The position numbers and the translations under genes were made by a program. A stretch of 64,000 bases of DNA, taken from the NCBI RefSeq assembly GCF_007992195.1, contig NZ_BJZU01000005.1, forward strand, positions 87,941-151,940, read 5' to 3'. Below are positions 48,528 through 57,621 of the stretch, one piece after another. The notes under the pieces are model-generated. The model did no database searches and had not been told where the DNA came from. It saw nothing but the letters and a program-made list of their open reading frames with translations. The stretch comes from Methylobacterium oxalidis (GTDB lineage: Bacteria > Pseudomonadota > Alphaproteobacteria > Rhizobiales > Beijerinckiaceae). Positions within the stretch are counted from its first letter, which is position 1, and each line of letters opens with the position of its first letter.

Positions 48528-48782
48528 ATGACGAGAAAAGAGCTTCTGGCCCGCCTCGAAGCCGTGCAGGCGGCCCTGGGGCCGCGCGCGAACGCGAGCT
48601 TCAACAGCTCGATCTTCAACGATGCGGCGCTCCTGAAGCGCATCGAGGCGTTCGAGGCCCAGCTCGCCGTCGCCGACAAGCCGAAGCCCGCCGAGTACAC
48701 GGGCAACATGTTCAGCCGCATCGCCAACCGCCGCGCCAATGCGCCGGCCGCCCCCGTGCAGAAGCGGGTCGTCGGGTCGTAG
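48528..48782 (+). CDS. Hypothetical small cytosolic protein
   Basis: An 84-residue basic protein starting MTRKELLARLEAVQAALG, helical in the first half, with NSSIFNDAALLKRIEAFEAQLAV in the middle and a disordered Ala/Pro-rich tail. No domain is recognised. GAGCGAGGG lies just upstream of the ATG, and an AT-rich patch at 48445-48476 could hold its promoter. The gene stands alone between a terminator and the convergent YcjF gene. Confidence 0.65.
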   Translation: MTRKELLARLEAVQAALGPRANASFNSSIFNDAALLKRIEAFEAQLAVADKPKPAEYTGNMFSRIANRRANAPAAPVQKRVVGS

Positions 48783-48821
48783 CGGTCAGGCCCGCTCCCC
48801 GCTTTCGTTGGGTCGGAGCGG

Positions 48822-49847
48822 TCAGGCCCGCTCCTCTTCGGCGGGGCGCAGGAGCTCGCCCGCCACGTCCGACAGCCGCGGAAGCTCCTCGCGCGTGAAG
48901 GGCAGCGGGCGGCAGACGGCGACGGCGGCGAGCCCGAACCGCGCCGTCATCAGGCCGTTGAGCACACCCTCGCCGAGCTTGGCCGAGACGCGGGCGGCGA
49001 TGCCGAGGCCCAGCACCTGCTGCACCATGCTGTCGCCGACCGCCATGCCGCCGGTGACCGTGAGATGCGCGAAAGCGGCGCGCGCGAGCCGCAGGAAGCC
49101 GAGGACGCCGGGGCGCCCGCCGTAGATCGCAGCGATCCGGCGCAGCAGCCGGACCGCCGAGAACACCACGAAGGCGACGTCGACGATGGCCCTGGGGCTC
49201 AGCGCCGTCACCGCCGAGACCTGCTTGGCCGCCGTGGCGATGGCCGCGCGCGCCTGCGCGTCGAGAGGGGCGAGCAGCTCGCGCTCGGCGATGCCGATGC
49301 GGTCGTCCACGTCGAGGATCGTGTCGCCGAGGGCATCGAGGCGCTTGCGCCCCGCCGCCAGGGGCGCCCGGTCGGCGTAGAAGGCGGCGAGATCCCGCAC
49401 CACGCCCTGCGCCCCGGTATGGTCCCGGGCGGCGATGGCCTGGATCGCCGCCTCGCGCAGCCGCTCGATCTTCCGCTCCCGCCAGAGGCCGCCGAGCTCG
49501 CGCCCGACGATCGCCAGGAGCGCCACCGCGGCGAGCGCGAGGAGCGCCAGCGCGACCCCTCCGAGCCAGGGCGCGGCCTGGAACAGGTCCGCGATCAGGC
49601 GCTCGACGGAGAGCCCGACCCCGAGGGCGACGAGGCCGCCGAGGGCCGTCAGCAGCAGCGTCAGCCAGGGCGCGCGATGCCGGCCCGCCACCGGCACCGG
49701 CGTGCCGTCGGCGGCATCGACGATCTCGAAGGGCTCCTCGACCATCCGGACCTGCGGCGGCGGGCCGGCGGGCGGCGCGATGCCGGCCTCCGGGGCGCCG
49801 TCCGGCGCGGGGATGCGGAAGGCGCGCGGGCGCTGGGACGAGTTCAT
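48822..49847 (-). CDS. ycjF: YcjF family (TIGR01620/DUF697) membrane protein
   Basis: A 341-residue inner-membrane protein with a Pro-rich cytoplasmic head (1-65), two transmembrane helices (about 63-85 and 95-118), a charged helical region (about 122-205) and a C-terminal DUF697 part (AIVDVAFVVFSAVRLLRRIAAIYGGRPGVLGFLRLAR ... HLTVTGGMAVGDSM). It follows the YcjX gene by 70 bases, the same pairing as ycjX-ycjF in enterobacteria, where the pair is stress-linked (heat shock or phage-shock). Function unknown. Confidence 0.88.
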   Translation of the reverse strand: MNSSQRPRAFRIPAPDGAPEAGIAPPAGPPPQVRMVEEPFEIVDAADGTPVPVAGRHRAPWLTLLLTALGGLVALGVGLSVERLIADLFQAAPWLGGVALALLALAAVALLAIVGRELGGLWRERKIERLREAAIQAIAARDHTGAQGVVRDLAAFYADRAPLAAGRKRLDALGDTILDVDDRIGIAERELLAPLDAQARAAIATAAKQVSAVTALSPRAIVDVAFVVFSAVRLLRRIAAIYGGRPGVLGFLRLARAAFAHLTVTGGMAVGDSMVQQVLGLGIAARVSAKLGEGVLNGLMTARFGLAAVAVCRPLPFTREELPRLSDVAGELLRPAEEERA

Positions 49848-49917
49848 CGGATGGATCCCGGATGTGCGGGGCGGTCAGGCCGGGAACGGGATCCCGGCGG
49901 GTGGGCCGGACGGTCCG

Positions 49918-51363
49918 TCACGCGAGCCGGTCCCCGATCAGGAACTGCATCGCCCGGTCGAGACGGATCTGCGGCAGATGTCCGGGGCGGCCGAGGGCGT
50001 CGGGCCGGACGAGGGGCGGCCGGAACCGGGGGAAGCGCAGCGAGCCCGGCTCGACCGCGCCCTCCAGGACGGCCTCGGGCCGGGCCGGCAGCTCCCCGGG
50101 GAAGATCGCGGCCTCGCTCAGGCCGTCGAAGGTCTCCTCGCCCACCACCTCCCCGGCCTCGGGCGTGCCCGTGACGGCGCGGAAGCTCGCCTCGCCCTCG
50201 TGCACCGTGGTCTCGCGCGTGGCGCGCACGGAGGCGAGCGCCACGGTCCCGACCCGGGCGCCCGCCGCCTCGGTCCGCCGCATCGCCCGCGAGACGAGCA
50301 GGCGCAGCAGCGCGTCGAGCCGGTCGTGGCTCGTCTGGTGCAGGTGGTCGGCCTTGGTCGCGGCGAACAGGACGCGGTCGGCCCGGGGGGCGAACAGGCG
50401 GGAGAGCAGCGTGTTGCGCCCGATGTTGAGGCTGAGCAGCACGGAATCGAGCGCCTCCTCCAGTTCGGCGAGGGCCGCCGGGCCGGCATCGACCGCCGCC
50501 AGCACGTCCACGAGGACGATCTGCCGGTCGACTCTCTGAAAATGGTCACGGAAGAAGGGCTCGACCACCTTCGCCTTGTAGGCCTCGAAGCGCCGCTCCA
50601 TCAGCCCGGCGAGGCTGTCGGGGGCGAGCGTCTCGGGCAGACGATCCAGGGGCGCGAAGGTGAGCGCCGGCGAGCCCGCGAGGTCGCCGGGCATCAGGAA
50701 GCGGCCGGGCGGCGTCGTCGCCACCGCCTCCGGCCCGGCGCGCAGGGCGGCGAGATACGCCTTGAAGGCGGTGCTCGCGCGCTCGGCCAGCGGCTCGTCC
50801 AGGGGACCGCTGGGGTCGAGGTCGCGCAGCATGGCGAGCCAGGGCGCCGCCATCTCGGCGCGGCCGGCCCGGCGCGTCCCCGCGATCGTGGTGCGCGACC
50901 ACGTGGTGTAGCTCTGCTCGATCAGCGCGAGGTCGAGGAGCCACTCGCCCGGATAATCGACCACGTCGAGCATCAGGCTGCCCGGACCCGAGCGCCAGCC
51001 GCCCGCGCGCTCGTACTCGATGGCGAGGCGGAACTCGCTGATCCGGTCGGTGGAGCGGGGCCAGCGCCGCTCCTCGGTGAGCGCCGCGAAATGCTCCTCG
51101 AAGGGGAAGCGCGGCACGTCGTCGTCGGGCTGCGGCACGAGTCGGGCGCGGCGCAGACGCCCCTCCTGCGCGGGCGCGAAGGCGGGCAGCGCGTGGGTCT
51201 CGACGAGGTGGTGGATCAGGGCGGTGGTGAAGACGGTCTTGCCCGAGCGCGCGAGCCCGGTGACCCCGAGCCGCAGCGTCGGCTGGATCAGGAAATCGCT
51301 GGAGGCCTCGGCGAAAGCCTTCACGGCCGATCCGGCGCGTGCGGCGAAGCTGTTCAGGGGCAA
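49918..51363 (-). CDS. ycjX: YcjX family (DUF463) P-loop GTPase-like protein
   Basis: A 481-residue nucleotide-binding protein with a P-loop GLARSGKTVFTTALIHHL at about residues 35-52 (GxxxSGKT), the DUF463 block LMLDVVDYPGEWLLDLALI and IVLVDVLAAVDAG, and a late FAATKADHLHQ motif resembling a G-protein base-recognition site (TKAD). Family members in enterobacteria are heat-shock induced. The start is a TTG at 51363 with no obvious Shine-Dalgarno sequence, so the exact N-terminus is uncertain. Likely co-transcribed with ycjF. Confidence 0.9.
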   Translation of the reverse strand: MPLNSFAARAGSAVKAFAEASSDFLIQPTLRLGVTGLARSGKTVFTTALIHHLVETHALPAFAPAQEGRLRRARLVPQPDDDVPRFPFEEHFAALTEERRWPRSTDRISEFRLAIEYERAGGWRSGPGSLMLDVVDYPGEWLLDLALIEQSYTTWSRTTIAGTRRAGRAEMAAPWLAMLRDLDPSGPLDEPLAERASTAFKAYLAALRAGPEAVATTPPGRFLMPGDLAGSPALTFAPLDRLPETLAPDSLAGLMERRFEAYKAKVVEPFFRDHFQRVDRQIVLVDVLAAVDAGPAALAELEEALDSVLLSLNIGRNTLLSRLFAPRADRVLFAATKADHLHQTSHDRLDALLRLLVSRAMRRTEAAGARVGTVALASVRATRETTVHEGEASFRAVTGTPEAGEVVGEETFDGLSEAAIFPGELPARPEAVLEGAVEPGSLRFPRFRPPLVRPDALGRPGHLPQIRLDRAMQFLIGDRLA

Positions 51364-51471
51364 GGCAGGGCTCGGCGGGAGGAGTTTCCGGCCGCTGAGG
51401 TGGCGCGCGCGGGCGCCGACCGCAAGGCTTGCGCCGCCCGGCCTCGCTCCACGCGCCTCGCGAGGGCCGCC

Positions 51472-53097
51472 TCAGCCGACGCCGGTCGGCCCGTCGAGGA
51501 CGCGCCGGACGCGCCGGGCGAGCTCCATGCGCTTGTAGGGCTTGTTGATCACCTCGAACTCGGTGCCCCCCGCATCCGTGCGCTCCAGGGACGCCTCCGC
51601 GTAGCCCGTCGTCAGCAGCACCTTGATCTTCGGCTGCCGCTCGCGCGCGGCGCGGGCCAGCATCACGCCGTTCATGCCGCCGGGCATGATCAGGTCGGTG
51701 AAGAGCAGGTCGATGCGGGCCTCGCCGTCGAGCACCTCGATGGCCGCCTTCGGGTTGTCGACCACGGTGACCTTGTAGCCGAAATCCTCCAGGATGATGC
51801 CGGCCGTCGCCGCCACGTCCGGCCGGTCGTCCACCACCAGCACCGTCTCGGTTCCGTGCCGGTCGGCGGCGCGCTGCGTCGCCTTGCGCTCGTCCTCGAT
51901 CTTCTGGTCGGAGGCCGGGAAGAGCAGGCGCACGGTCGTGCCGTGGCCGACCTCGGAGTAGATCTTGACCGATCCCCCCGACTGCTTGGCGAAGCCGTAC
52001 ACCATGGCGAGGCCGAGGCCGGTGCCCTTTCCGTCCGCCTTCGTGGTGAAGAACGGCTCCATCACCCGCGCCAGGATCTCCGGCGGCATGCCGCCGCCGG
52101 TGTCGGTCACCGAGATGACCACGTAGCCGCCGGGCCCCACCATCTTGTAGAGGGCCGTGTCCTCGTCCTCGATGAGGAGGTTCTCGGTCTTCACGGTGAC
52201 CGTGCCGCCGCCCGGCATGGCGTCGCGGGCGTTCAGGAGGACGTTGAGCAGCGCCACCTCGGCCTGGGTCGGGTCGATGCGGGTGTTCCAGAGGTCCGGG
52301 GCGAGGTCCTGCCGCAGGACGATGTCGTCGCCCAGCGACCGCTCGGCCATCTCGCTCATGCTCTGGACGAGGCCGTTGATGTTGAGGAGGCGCCCCTCCA
52401 GTCGCTGCTTGCGCGAGAAGGCGAGCAGCTGATGGGTCAGCTTGGCGGCCCGCTCGGTGGCGTCGCGCACCGCCTCGCCGGCGCGGCGCAGGCGGCCGAC
52501 ATCGATGCCGGGATGGTCGATCAGCGCCAGCATCACCTCGTTGTGGCCGGAGATGACCTGCAGGAGGTTGTTGAAGTCGTGCGCGATGCCGCCCGTGAGC
52601 TGGCCGAGGCTCTCCATCTTCTGGGCCTGATGCAGGCTCTCCTCGGCGTCGCGGCGGCGGGACACGTCGAGTTGCGAGCCGAAGAAGTAGACGAGGTCGC
52701 CGGAGCGGTTGAAGACCGGGCTGACGAACAGGGCGTTCCAGAAGGTCGAGCCGTCCTTGCGGTAGTTCAGGATCTCGGTGGCGAACTCCCGGTGCTCGGC
52801 GATGGCGGTCCGCACCTCGGCGATGGTGTCGCGGTCGGTGTCCGGGCCCTGCAGGAAGCGGCAATTCGTGCCGATCAGCTCCTCCCGGCTGTAGCCGGTC
52901 ATGCGGACGAAGGCGCGGTTGACGAAGAGGATCGGGTTGTCGGGCTGGTGCGGATCGGTGACGATCATCGGCATGCGCGTCGTCTCGACGGCCGCGAAGA
53001 AGATGTCGTGATGCACGTCCTCGACGCCTGACGGCCCGCTGCCGGAGACGGGCGTGCGCGGACCGTTCGTCTTCGGCTTCTCGGGTGACGATGTCAT
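51472..53097 (-). CDS. LOV-domain hybrid histidine kinase (blue-light sensor)
   Basis: A 541-residue cytosolic sensor: a LOV-type PAS domain (about 32-140) with the flavin-adduct motif GTNCRFLQG (Cys79), a histidine kinase with the phospho-His in [11 protein letters not shown] (His173), an ATPase domain with [14 protein letters not shown], and a C-terminal receiver domain with Asp468 ([11 protein letters not shown]). The layout matches LOV hybrid kinases such as that of Pseudomonas syringae, so blue light should control autophosphorylation. The ATG at 53097 follows AGGAG. The output partner is not adjacent. Confidence 0.94.
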   Translation of the reverse strand: MTSSPEKPKTNGPRTPVSGSGPSGVEDVHHDIFFAAVETTRMPMIVTDPHQPDNPILFVNRAFVRMTGYSREELIGTNCRFLQGPDTDRDTIAEVRTAIAEHREFATEILNYRKDGSTFWNALFVSPVFNRSGDLVYFFGSQLDVSRRRDAEESLHQAQKMESLGQLTGGIAHDFNNLLQVISGHNEVMLALIDHPGIDVGRLRRAGEAVRDATERAAKLTHQLLAFSRKQRLEGRLLNINGLVQSMSEMAERSLGDDIVLRQDLAPDLWNTRIDPTQAEVALLNVLLNARDAMPGGGTVTVKTENLLIEDEDTALYKMVGPGGYVVISVTDTGGGMPPEILARVMEPFFTTKADGKGTGLGLAMVYGFAKQSGGSVKIYSEVGHGTTVRLLFPASDQKIEDERKATQRAADRHGTETVLVVDDRPDVAATAGIILEDFGYKVTVVDNPKAAIEVLDGEARIDLLFTDLIMPGGMNGVMLARAARERQPKIKVLLTTGYAEASLERTDAGGTEFEVINKPYKRMELARRVRRVLDGPTGVG

Positions 53098-53160
53098 CCG
53101 CTGCGGGTCTCCTTGCCTTGACCCGGGCGCGCGACGCTTCGGACCCTGAGGAAGAACAAT

Positions 53161-53187
53161 TGTGCGCAACCCTATCATGCGCGCACA
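53161..53187. promoter_or_regulatory. Inverted repeat upstream of the LOV kinase gene
   Basis: TGTGCGC at 53161-53167 and GCGCACA at 53181-53187 form a perfect 7-bp inverted repeat with a 13-base gap, 64 bases upstream of the kinase ATG (minus strand). The surrounding bases are AT-rich (TAGGTTATTTT), as expected for a promoter. A dimeric repressor site is possible. Confidence 0.35.
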
Positions 53188-53295
53188 CGCTCGCTTTGAT
53201 CTAGGTTATTTTCCCACACGCTGAAGGTCGCGGGGTGCCGATGGCGTGCCGTCGGCCGTTCGGGAGCGCGCCGACCGAGCGGAGGCCTCCGCTTC

Positions 53296-54561
53296 TCAGC
53301 GCGCGGCGTCCGCGGTGGGCGCCGCGCGCGCCGTCGCCTCGGCGAGCCGGGCGATGGCGGCGGCGACGAGATCGGGGCCGGCCCGGAGCGTGCCGAGCTC
53401 GACGCCGGACATGGCGAGCATCACGGGGGCGAGGTTCGGCAGCGGCCGGCCGGTCCCGTCGAACAGGTTGAGATCGTCGGCGGGCTTCAGCCCGACGCTC
53501 GCCGCGATCCGGCCGGCGTAGTTCGCGATCCTCACCGCGTCGTTCGCGCAGAGCGGCGCGGGCAGGCGCAGGTCGAGGAGGGGGAGGCCCGCCGCGATGG
53601 CCGGCAGCGCGGCCGATTCCGCCACGAGCCGGTCCGGCGACAGGCTGGGACGGGCAAGCAGTGCGGCCGGATCGTCGGCCCCGCGCAGCGGCGGGAGGCG
53701 CGCGGCGCCCGCGCGCGGCGTCGCCGTCACGCCGGAGGCGATGTCGGCGACGGGCCTGAGCGGCGGCAGAGGCGCCCGGGCGGCGCGGCGGCCCGGATGG
53801 CCCCCCATCCGCGCGAGCGGCGACCAGGGCTGGATGCGCAGCTCGGGTCGCGCCGCGGCCGCGGGGTTGCGGGCCGGACGGGCGGCGAGCGCGCGGCGCG
53901 GGGCGCCGCCGCGAGCGTTGCGGGCGAGGAAGCGGGCGCGCAGCGTGCGGCCGATCCCGTGCGGCGCCAGAGCGGTCGAGACGGCGGGCGCGGCTCCGGC
54001 CGCCGGCGCCCGCGCCGTGCCCGCCGCGGGCAGGCCGCAGGCGGCGGGCGCCCAGCGCCGCACGACGGCGAGCGCCGTGCGGCGCCCGTAGTCCCGGTAG
54101 TAGCGGCGCAGCAGCAGGGCCGCCGCGTCGGCTCCGTCGGCGGCGGTGGCGAAGCCGGTGTGCCCTTCCGCGTCGCCGCCGATCTCGCCGGACCAGCGGG
54201 CCTGCTTGATGCACCAGTAATTGTTGAGCTTGACGCAGCGCGCCACGAAGGGCGGGTCGATCGCGGCGTAGCGGGCGACGAGGGCGAGCGAGGCGGGGCG
54301 CAGGGCAGCGCCCGCCTCCCGCCGCCAGTTCGTCACCGCCCGCGCCTCGGGCACGAAGCGCGGCATCGCGGGCACCTCGGCGGGCGCGGGAAGCGCCGCG
54401 GCGATCGGGGCGGTGCGCTCCGTCCAGGCGATCCGCGCGCGCGCGGCCTCGAGCCCGGTCTCGATCCGCGGCGTCAGGGTCGTCAGGGCGATCAGCGCGA
54501 CGAGGAGCAAGGCGGGGACGCCGGGTTCGAGGAGCGGCGAAGCTTGGCCACTCTCAGGCAA
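53296..54561 (-). CDS. Hypothetical membrane-anchored protein
   Basis: A 421-residue protein without a recognised name. One hydrophobic helix near the N-terminus (about 14-30, VPALLLVALIALTTLTP) suggests membrane anchoring or export. Residues about 95-170 form a compact-looking region with two cysteines and aromatic residues (ARCVKLNNYWCIKQARWSGEIGGDAEGHTGFAT ... YYRDYGRR), then a long Ala/Pro/Arg-rich linker, and a second ordered region from about 340 to 400. The TTG start at 54561 lacks a good ribosome site and is uncertain. It stands between the hisN-type gene and the LOV kinase on the same strand. Confidence 0.65.
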   Translation of the reverse strand: MPESGQASPLLEPGVPALLLVALIALTTLTPRIETGLEAARARIAWTERTAPIAAALPAPAEVPAMPRFVPEARAVTNWRREAGAALRPASLALVARYAAIDPPFVARCVKLNNYWCIKQARWSGEIGGDAEGHTGFATAADGADAAALLLRRYYRDYGRRTALAVVRRWAPAACGLPAAGTARAPAAGAAPAVSTALAPHGIGRTLRARFLARNARGGAPRRALAARPARNPAAAARPELRIQPWSPLARMGGHPGRRAARAPLPPLRPVADIASGVTATPRAGAARLPPLRGADDPAALLARPSLSPDRLVAESAALPAIAAGLPLLDLRLPAPLCANDAVRIANYAGRIAASVGLKPADDLNLFDGTGRPLPNLAPVMLAMSGVELGTLRAGPDLVAAAIARLAEATARAAPTADAAR

Positions 54562-54613
54562 CGGCGCCGGGGCGGATTCGGTTCAACGCGCGGTCGAGAG
54601 AGCGGCGCCGGAT

Positions 54614-55402
54614 TCACGGGTTGAGCACGGCGAGGGCCGCGGCGTGCAGCCGCCGGTCTCCCGCCGCGATCACGCGCCCGCCCTCTGTGGCGGGGCCGCC
54701 GTCCCAGGCGGTGACGACGCCGCCCGCGCCTTCGACGATGGGGATGAGGGCCACGATGTCGTAGGGCTTCAGCCCCGCCTCGACCACGAGGTCGATCTGC
54801 CCGGCGGCGAGCATGCAGTAGGCGTAGCAATCGGCGCCGTAGCGCGCCATCCGCACCGCCGGCTCGATGCGCCGGTAGCCCTCCGCCTCCTCGCCCTCCG
54901 CGAAGAGGCGCGGGTCGGTGGTGGCCAGGATCGCCTCCTTCAGGCTCTCGCAGCGGCGCGTGCGCAACGTCCGCTCGCCGCGGGCGTTGCGCAGCTTCGC
55001 GCTCGCCCCGTCGCCGAAGAAGCGCTCGTTGAGGAAGGGCTGGTGCATAAGTCCGCGCACGGCGGCGCCCGCCCGCTTCAGCCCGATCAGGGTGCCCCAG
55101 GTGGGCAGGCCGGCGATGAAGGCGCGGGTCCCGTCGATCGGGTCGAGCACCCAGACGCACTCGGCGTCGAGCCGTTCCGAGCCGAATTCCTCGCCGAGGA
55201 TGCCGTGGGTCGGGAAGGCCTGGCGAATCATGTTGCGCAGGACGACCTCGGCCGCCCGGTCGGCTTCCGTCACCGGATCGAAGGCGGCGCCCCCGCGGGC
55301 CTTGTCGTCGAGACCGAAATGCGCGCGGAAGAAGGGCAGGATCGCCTGTCCCGACTCGGTGGCGAGGTCGTCCATGAACCGCGCGAGATCGACGACGCTC
55401 AT
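54614..55402 (-). CDS. hisN: Inositol-monophosphatase-family histidinol-phosphatase
   Basis: A 262-residue Mg-dependent phosphatase. The metal site is complete: GEEFGSER (Glu), WVLDPIDGTRAFIAGLP (Asp-Pro-Ile-Asp-Gly-Thr) and LKPYDIVALIPIVEGAGG. The RAFIAG wording after DPIDGT and the YGADCYAYCMLAAGQIDLV block match HisN-type histidinol-phosphate phosphatases of actinobacteria and alphaproteobacteria, so the last-but-one phosphate removal of histidine synthesis is the best guess; inositol monophosphatase activity remains possible. The ATG at 55402 is used; a TTG two codons earlier is less well placed. Confidence 0.85.
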   Translation of the reverse strand: MSVVDLARFMDDLATESGQAILPFFRAHFGLDDKARGGAAFDPVTEADRAAEVVLRNMIRQAFPTHGILGEEFGSERLDAECVWVLDPIDGTRAFIAGLPTWGTLIGLKRAGAAVRGLMHQPFLNERFFGDGASAKLRNARGERTLRTRRCESLKEAILATTDPRLFAEGEEAEGYRRIEPAVRMARYGADCYAYCMLAAGQIDLVVEAGLKPYDIVALIPIVEGAGGVVTAWDGGPATEGGRVIAAGDRRLHAAALAVLNP

Positions 55403-55456
55403 CGGCAAGTCACCCTCTCCAGACCGGGCAACGGAAGCGGGCTCCGGAGGGCCGCG

Positions 55457-57493
55457 TCAAGCCCCCGCGAGATCGGAAGGCTCGCGCTTCGGCTCGGCGG
55501 ATCCCGTTCCGGCGAGGCTCGCCGCGAGGCCGGCCGAGAGCGCGCCCGGCTCCGCCTGGATGGTGCCGATGACCGCCTCGACCGCCGCGCGCAGGGAGAT
55601 CACGTTCTCGTCGGCCCTCATCGCGGCGAGCCGCGGCGCGTCGCCGAGGATCTCGTCGTCCGCCCGCCAGAGGCCGACCACGATGCGCGCCTGCGGCATC
55701 CGCCCGCGAAGCCGCTCGACCAGGCGCCGCAGGTGGGTCGGCTCGCCGCTGATCGCCAGCGAGATGATGCAGGCGATCCGCGCGGGGCCCGGCGCGAAGG
55801 CGTCGATGCGGGCGCGGGCGACGTCGGAGAAGGGCACCACCCGGGTACCGATGCCGCGCTTGGCGAGGAGCTGCGCCAGGATGGCGGCGGCGGCCCCGTC
55901 CACGAAGCCGCGGCCGGCGACGCAGAGCACCGCGCCCTCCTGCCGCCACGATTCCGGGATCGCGCCGGGTTCGGGCGCGATCGGCTCGCGCCCGCAGGCC
56001 GGTGCGGTGCGCTCGCCGCCGGTGATCAGGCGGCGGGCCGCCGCGGCCGGCGCCTCCGGCGTCTCGTCCGAGCGGACGGCGAGCTCCTCGATCAGGCCGC
56101 TCAGCGACTCGCGGATCGCGCTCTTCTGCTCGGGCGTGAGCACGCCGCGCGCGGCGTCCCGCGCGGCGAGCTCCAGGCCCTTCAGCACGACCTCGTCGTA
56201 GTAGGCGGAGAGGGAGCATTCCTGCAGGATCAGGTCGGCGTGCTCCTGCACCTCCTCGGGGTCGTCGGCCAGGATGCGCTGGTAGAAGTTCTCCACCGGC
56301 GTCAGCGCGGGCCGGTCGCCGAACAGCACGTCGAGGAATTCGAGCCGGTCGACGTGGCGGCCGAGCACGACGAGGCAGACGGTGAGCGGCGTCGAGAGCA
56401 GCAGCCCCACCGGCCCCCACAGCCAGGTCCAGAACAGGGCCGAGACGAGCACCGCGAAGGGCGAGAGGCCGGTGGAGTGGCCGTACAGCAGCGGCTCGAT
56501 CACGTGGCCGACGATCGGCTCCAGCACCACGAACAGGATCGCGGTGGCCACCACCATGTTCCAGCCCGGATCGACGGCGGCGGCGAGCGCCAGCGGGAAG
56601 AGCGCCGAGAGGAAGGCTCCGACATACGGCACGAAGCGCATCAGCGCGGTGAAGATGCCCCACAGCACCGGGTTCGGCACGCCGATGAGGTAGAGGCCGG
56701 CCCCGATCACGACGCCGAAGCCGGCATTCAGGGCGAGCTGGACCACGAAGTAGCGGCTGAGCCGCCGGGCGGCATCGTCCATCGCCACGGTGGTGCGGTG
56801 CAGGTCGCTGGAGCCGGCGAGCCGGATCATGCGGTCGCGCAGGTCCTCCTTCTGCATCAGGATGAAGAGCAGCACCACGAACACGATGCCGGTGGTGGCG
56901 AGCGGCTTCATCACGGGCGAGAGCAGCGAGCCCGCGGTCTCGATCGGGCCGGGCGGCCGCTCGCGCATCTCCACGAGGACCGGCTTCTCCTCGGGCTTGC
57001 CCGGATCGGCCGGCGGGGCTGCCGGCTTGGTCGCGCCCGCATCGGCCTCGTTGCCGGCCTGATGGATCGCCCGGCCGATATTGGCGACGTAGTCGGTCGC
57101 GCGGCCGAGCGCGCTGCCCTTCAGGCCCTCGACCTTGCGCTCGATCGTGTCGCGGTAGCGCGGCACGTCGCCCGCGAGATCCGCGACCTGGACGCCGATC
57201 AGGGTGCTGAGCGCCGCCACGATCCCGAGGGCGGTGGCCACCGCGATCGCCACCGCCACGATGCGTCCGAGCCGCAGCCGCCGCAGCAGATCGACCAGCG
57301 GACCGAGCACGAACGAGAACAGGACCGCGATGGCGATGGGGATGAAGATCTCGCGGCCGAAATAGAGGGCCGCGACGATGACGCCCGCGATCACCACGGG
57401 CGAGGCGAGCGCGGCCTTCGGCGTCTCGGCGGCGGCGACCCGGGTCGGGCGCGGGGGGATCAGAGGCGCCTCGGGACTCGACTTCGTGGCCAT
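55457..57493 (-). CDS. AI-2E family transporter with extra C-terminal Rossmann-like domain
   Basis: A 678-residue inner-membrane protein. The first 380 residues hold the AI-2E/PerM family core: about eight helices and the typical GVPNPVLWGIFTALMRFVPYVG ... STGLSPFAVLVSALFWTWLWGPVGLLLSTPLTVCLVVLGRH blocks. A long helical link follows (about 395-500), then a soluble domain (about 520-650) with alternating strands and helices starting AVLCVAGRGFVDGAAAAILAQLLAKRG, a layout like cobalamin-binding folds although the cobalamin His motif is not evident. Family members export diverse small molecules; substrate unknown. Start at the ATG at 57493. Confidence 0.88.
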   Translation of the reverse strand: MATKSSPEAPLIPPRPTRVAAAETPKAALASPVVIAGVIVAALYFGREIFIPIAIAVLFSFVLGPLVDLLRRLRLGRIVAVAIAVATALGIVAALSTLIGVQVADLAGDVPRYRDTIERKVEGLKGSALGRATDYVANIGRAIHQAGNEADAGATKPAAPPADPGKPEEKPVLVEMRERPPGPIETAGSLLSPVMKPLATTGIVFVVLLFILMQKEDLRDRMIRLAGSSDLHRTTVAMDDAARRLSRYFVVQLALNAGFGVVIGAGLYLIGVPNPVLWGIFTALMRFVPYVGAFLSALFPLALAAAVDPGWNMVVATAILFVVLEPIVGHVIEPLLYGHSTGLSPFAVLVSALFWTWLWGPVGLLLSTPLTVCLVVLGRHVDRLEFLDVLFGDRPALTPVENFYQRILADDPEEVQEHADLILQECSLSAYYDEVVLKGLELAARDAARGVLTPEQKSAIRESLSGLIEELAVRSDETPEAPAAAARRLITGGERTAPACGREPIAPEPGAIPESWRQEGAVLCVAGRGFVDGAAAAILAQLLAKRGIGTRVVPFSDVARARIDAFAPGPARIACIISLAISGEPTHLRRLVERLRGRMPQARIVVGLWRADDEILGDAPRLAAMRADENVISLRAAVEAVIGTIQAEPGALSAGLAASLAGTGSAEPKREPSDLAGA

Positions 57494-57621
57494 TCCGTTC
57501 CCGCCTCGAACGCGACGCGTGCGCCGCACCGCTCGGCGCGGGCATCGCAGCGTGAGGAACGGCGGGCGGCCCCGAACGATCCCTCGGCCGCGCCCGCATC
57601 CTCACGGAGGCGTGAGGAGCC

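Noticed and set aside
53201..54214. Alternative 337-codon minus-strand frame overlapping the unknown anchored protein
   Set aside because: Its translation is almost entirely Arg/Ala/Pro/Gly, while the other frame (53296-54561) has a membrane helix and mixed, ordered-looking sequence.
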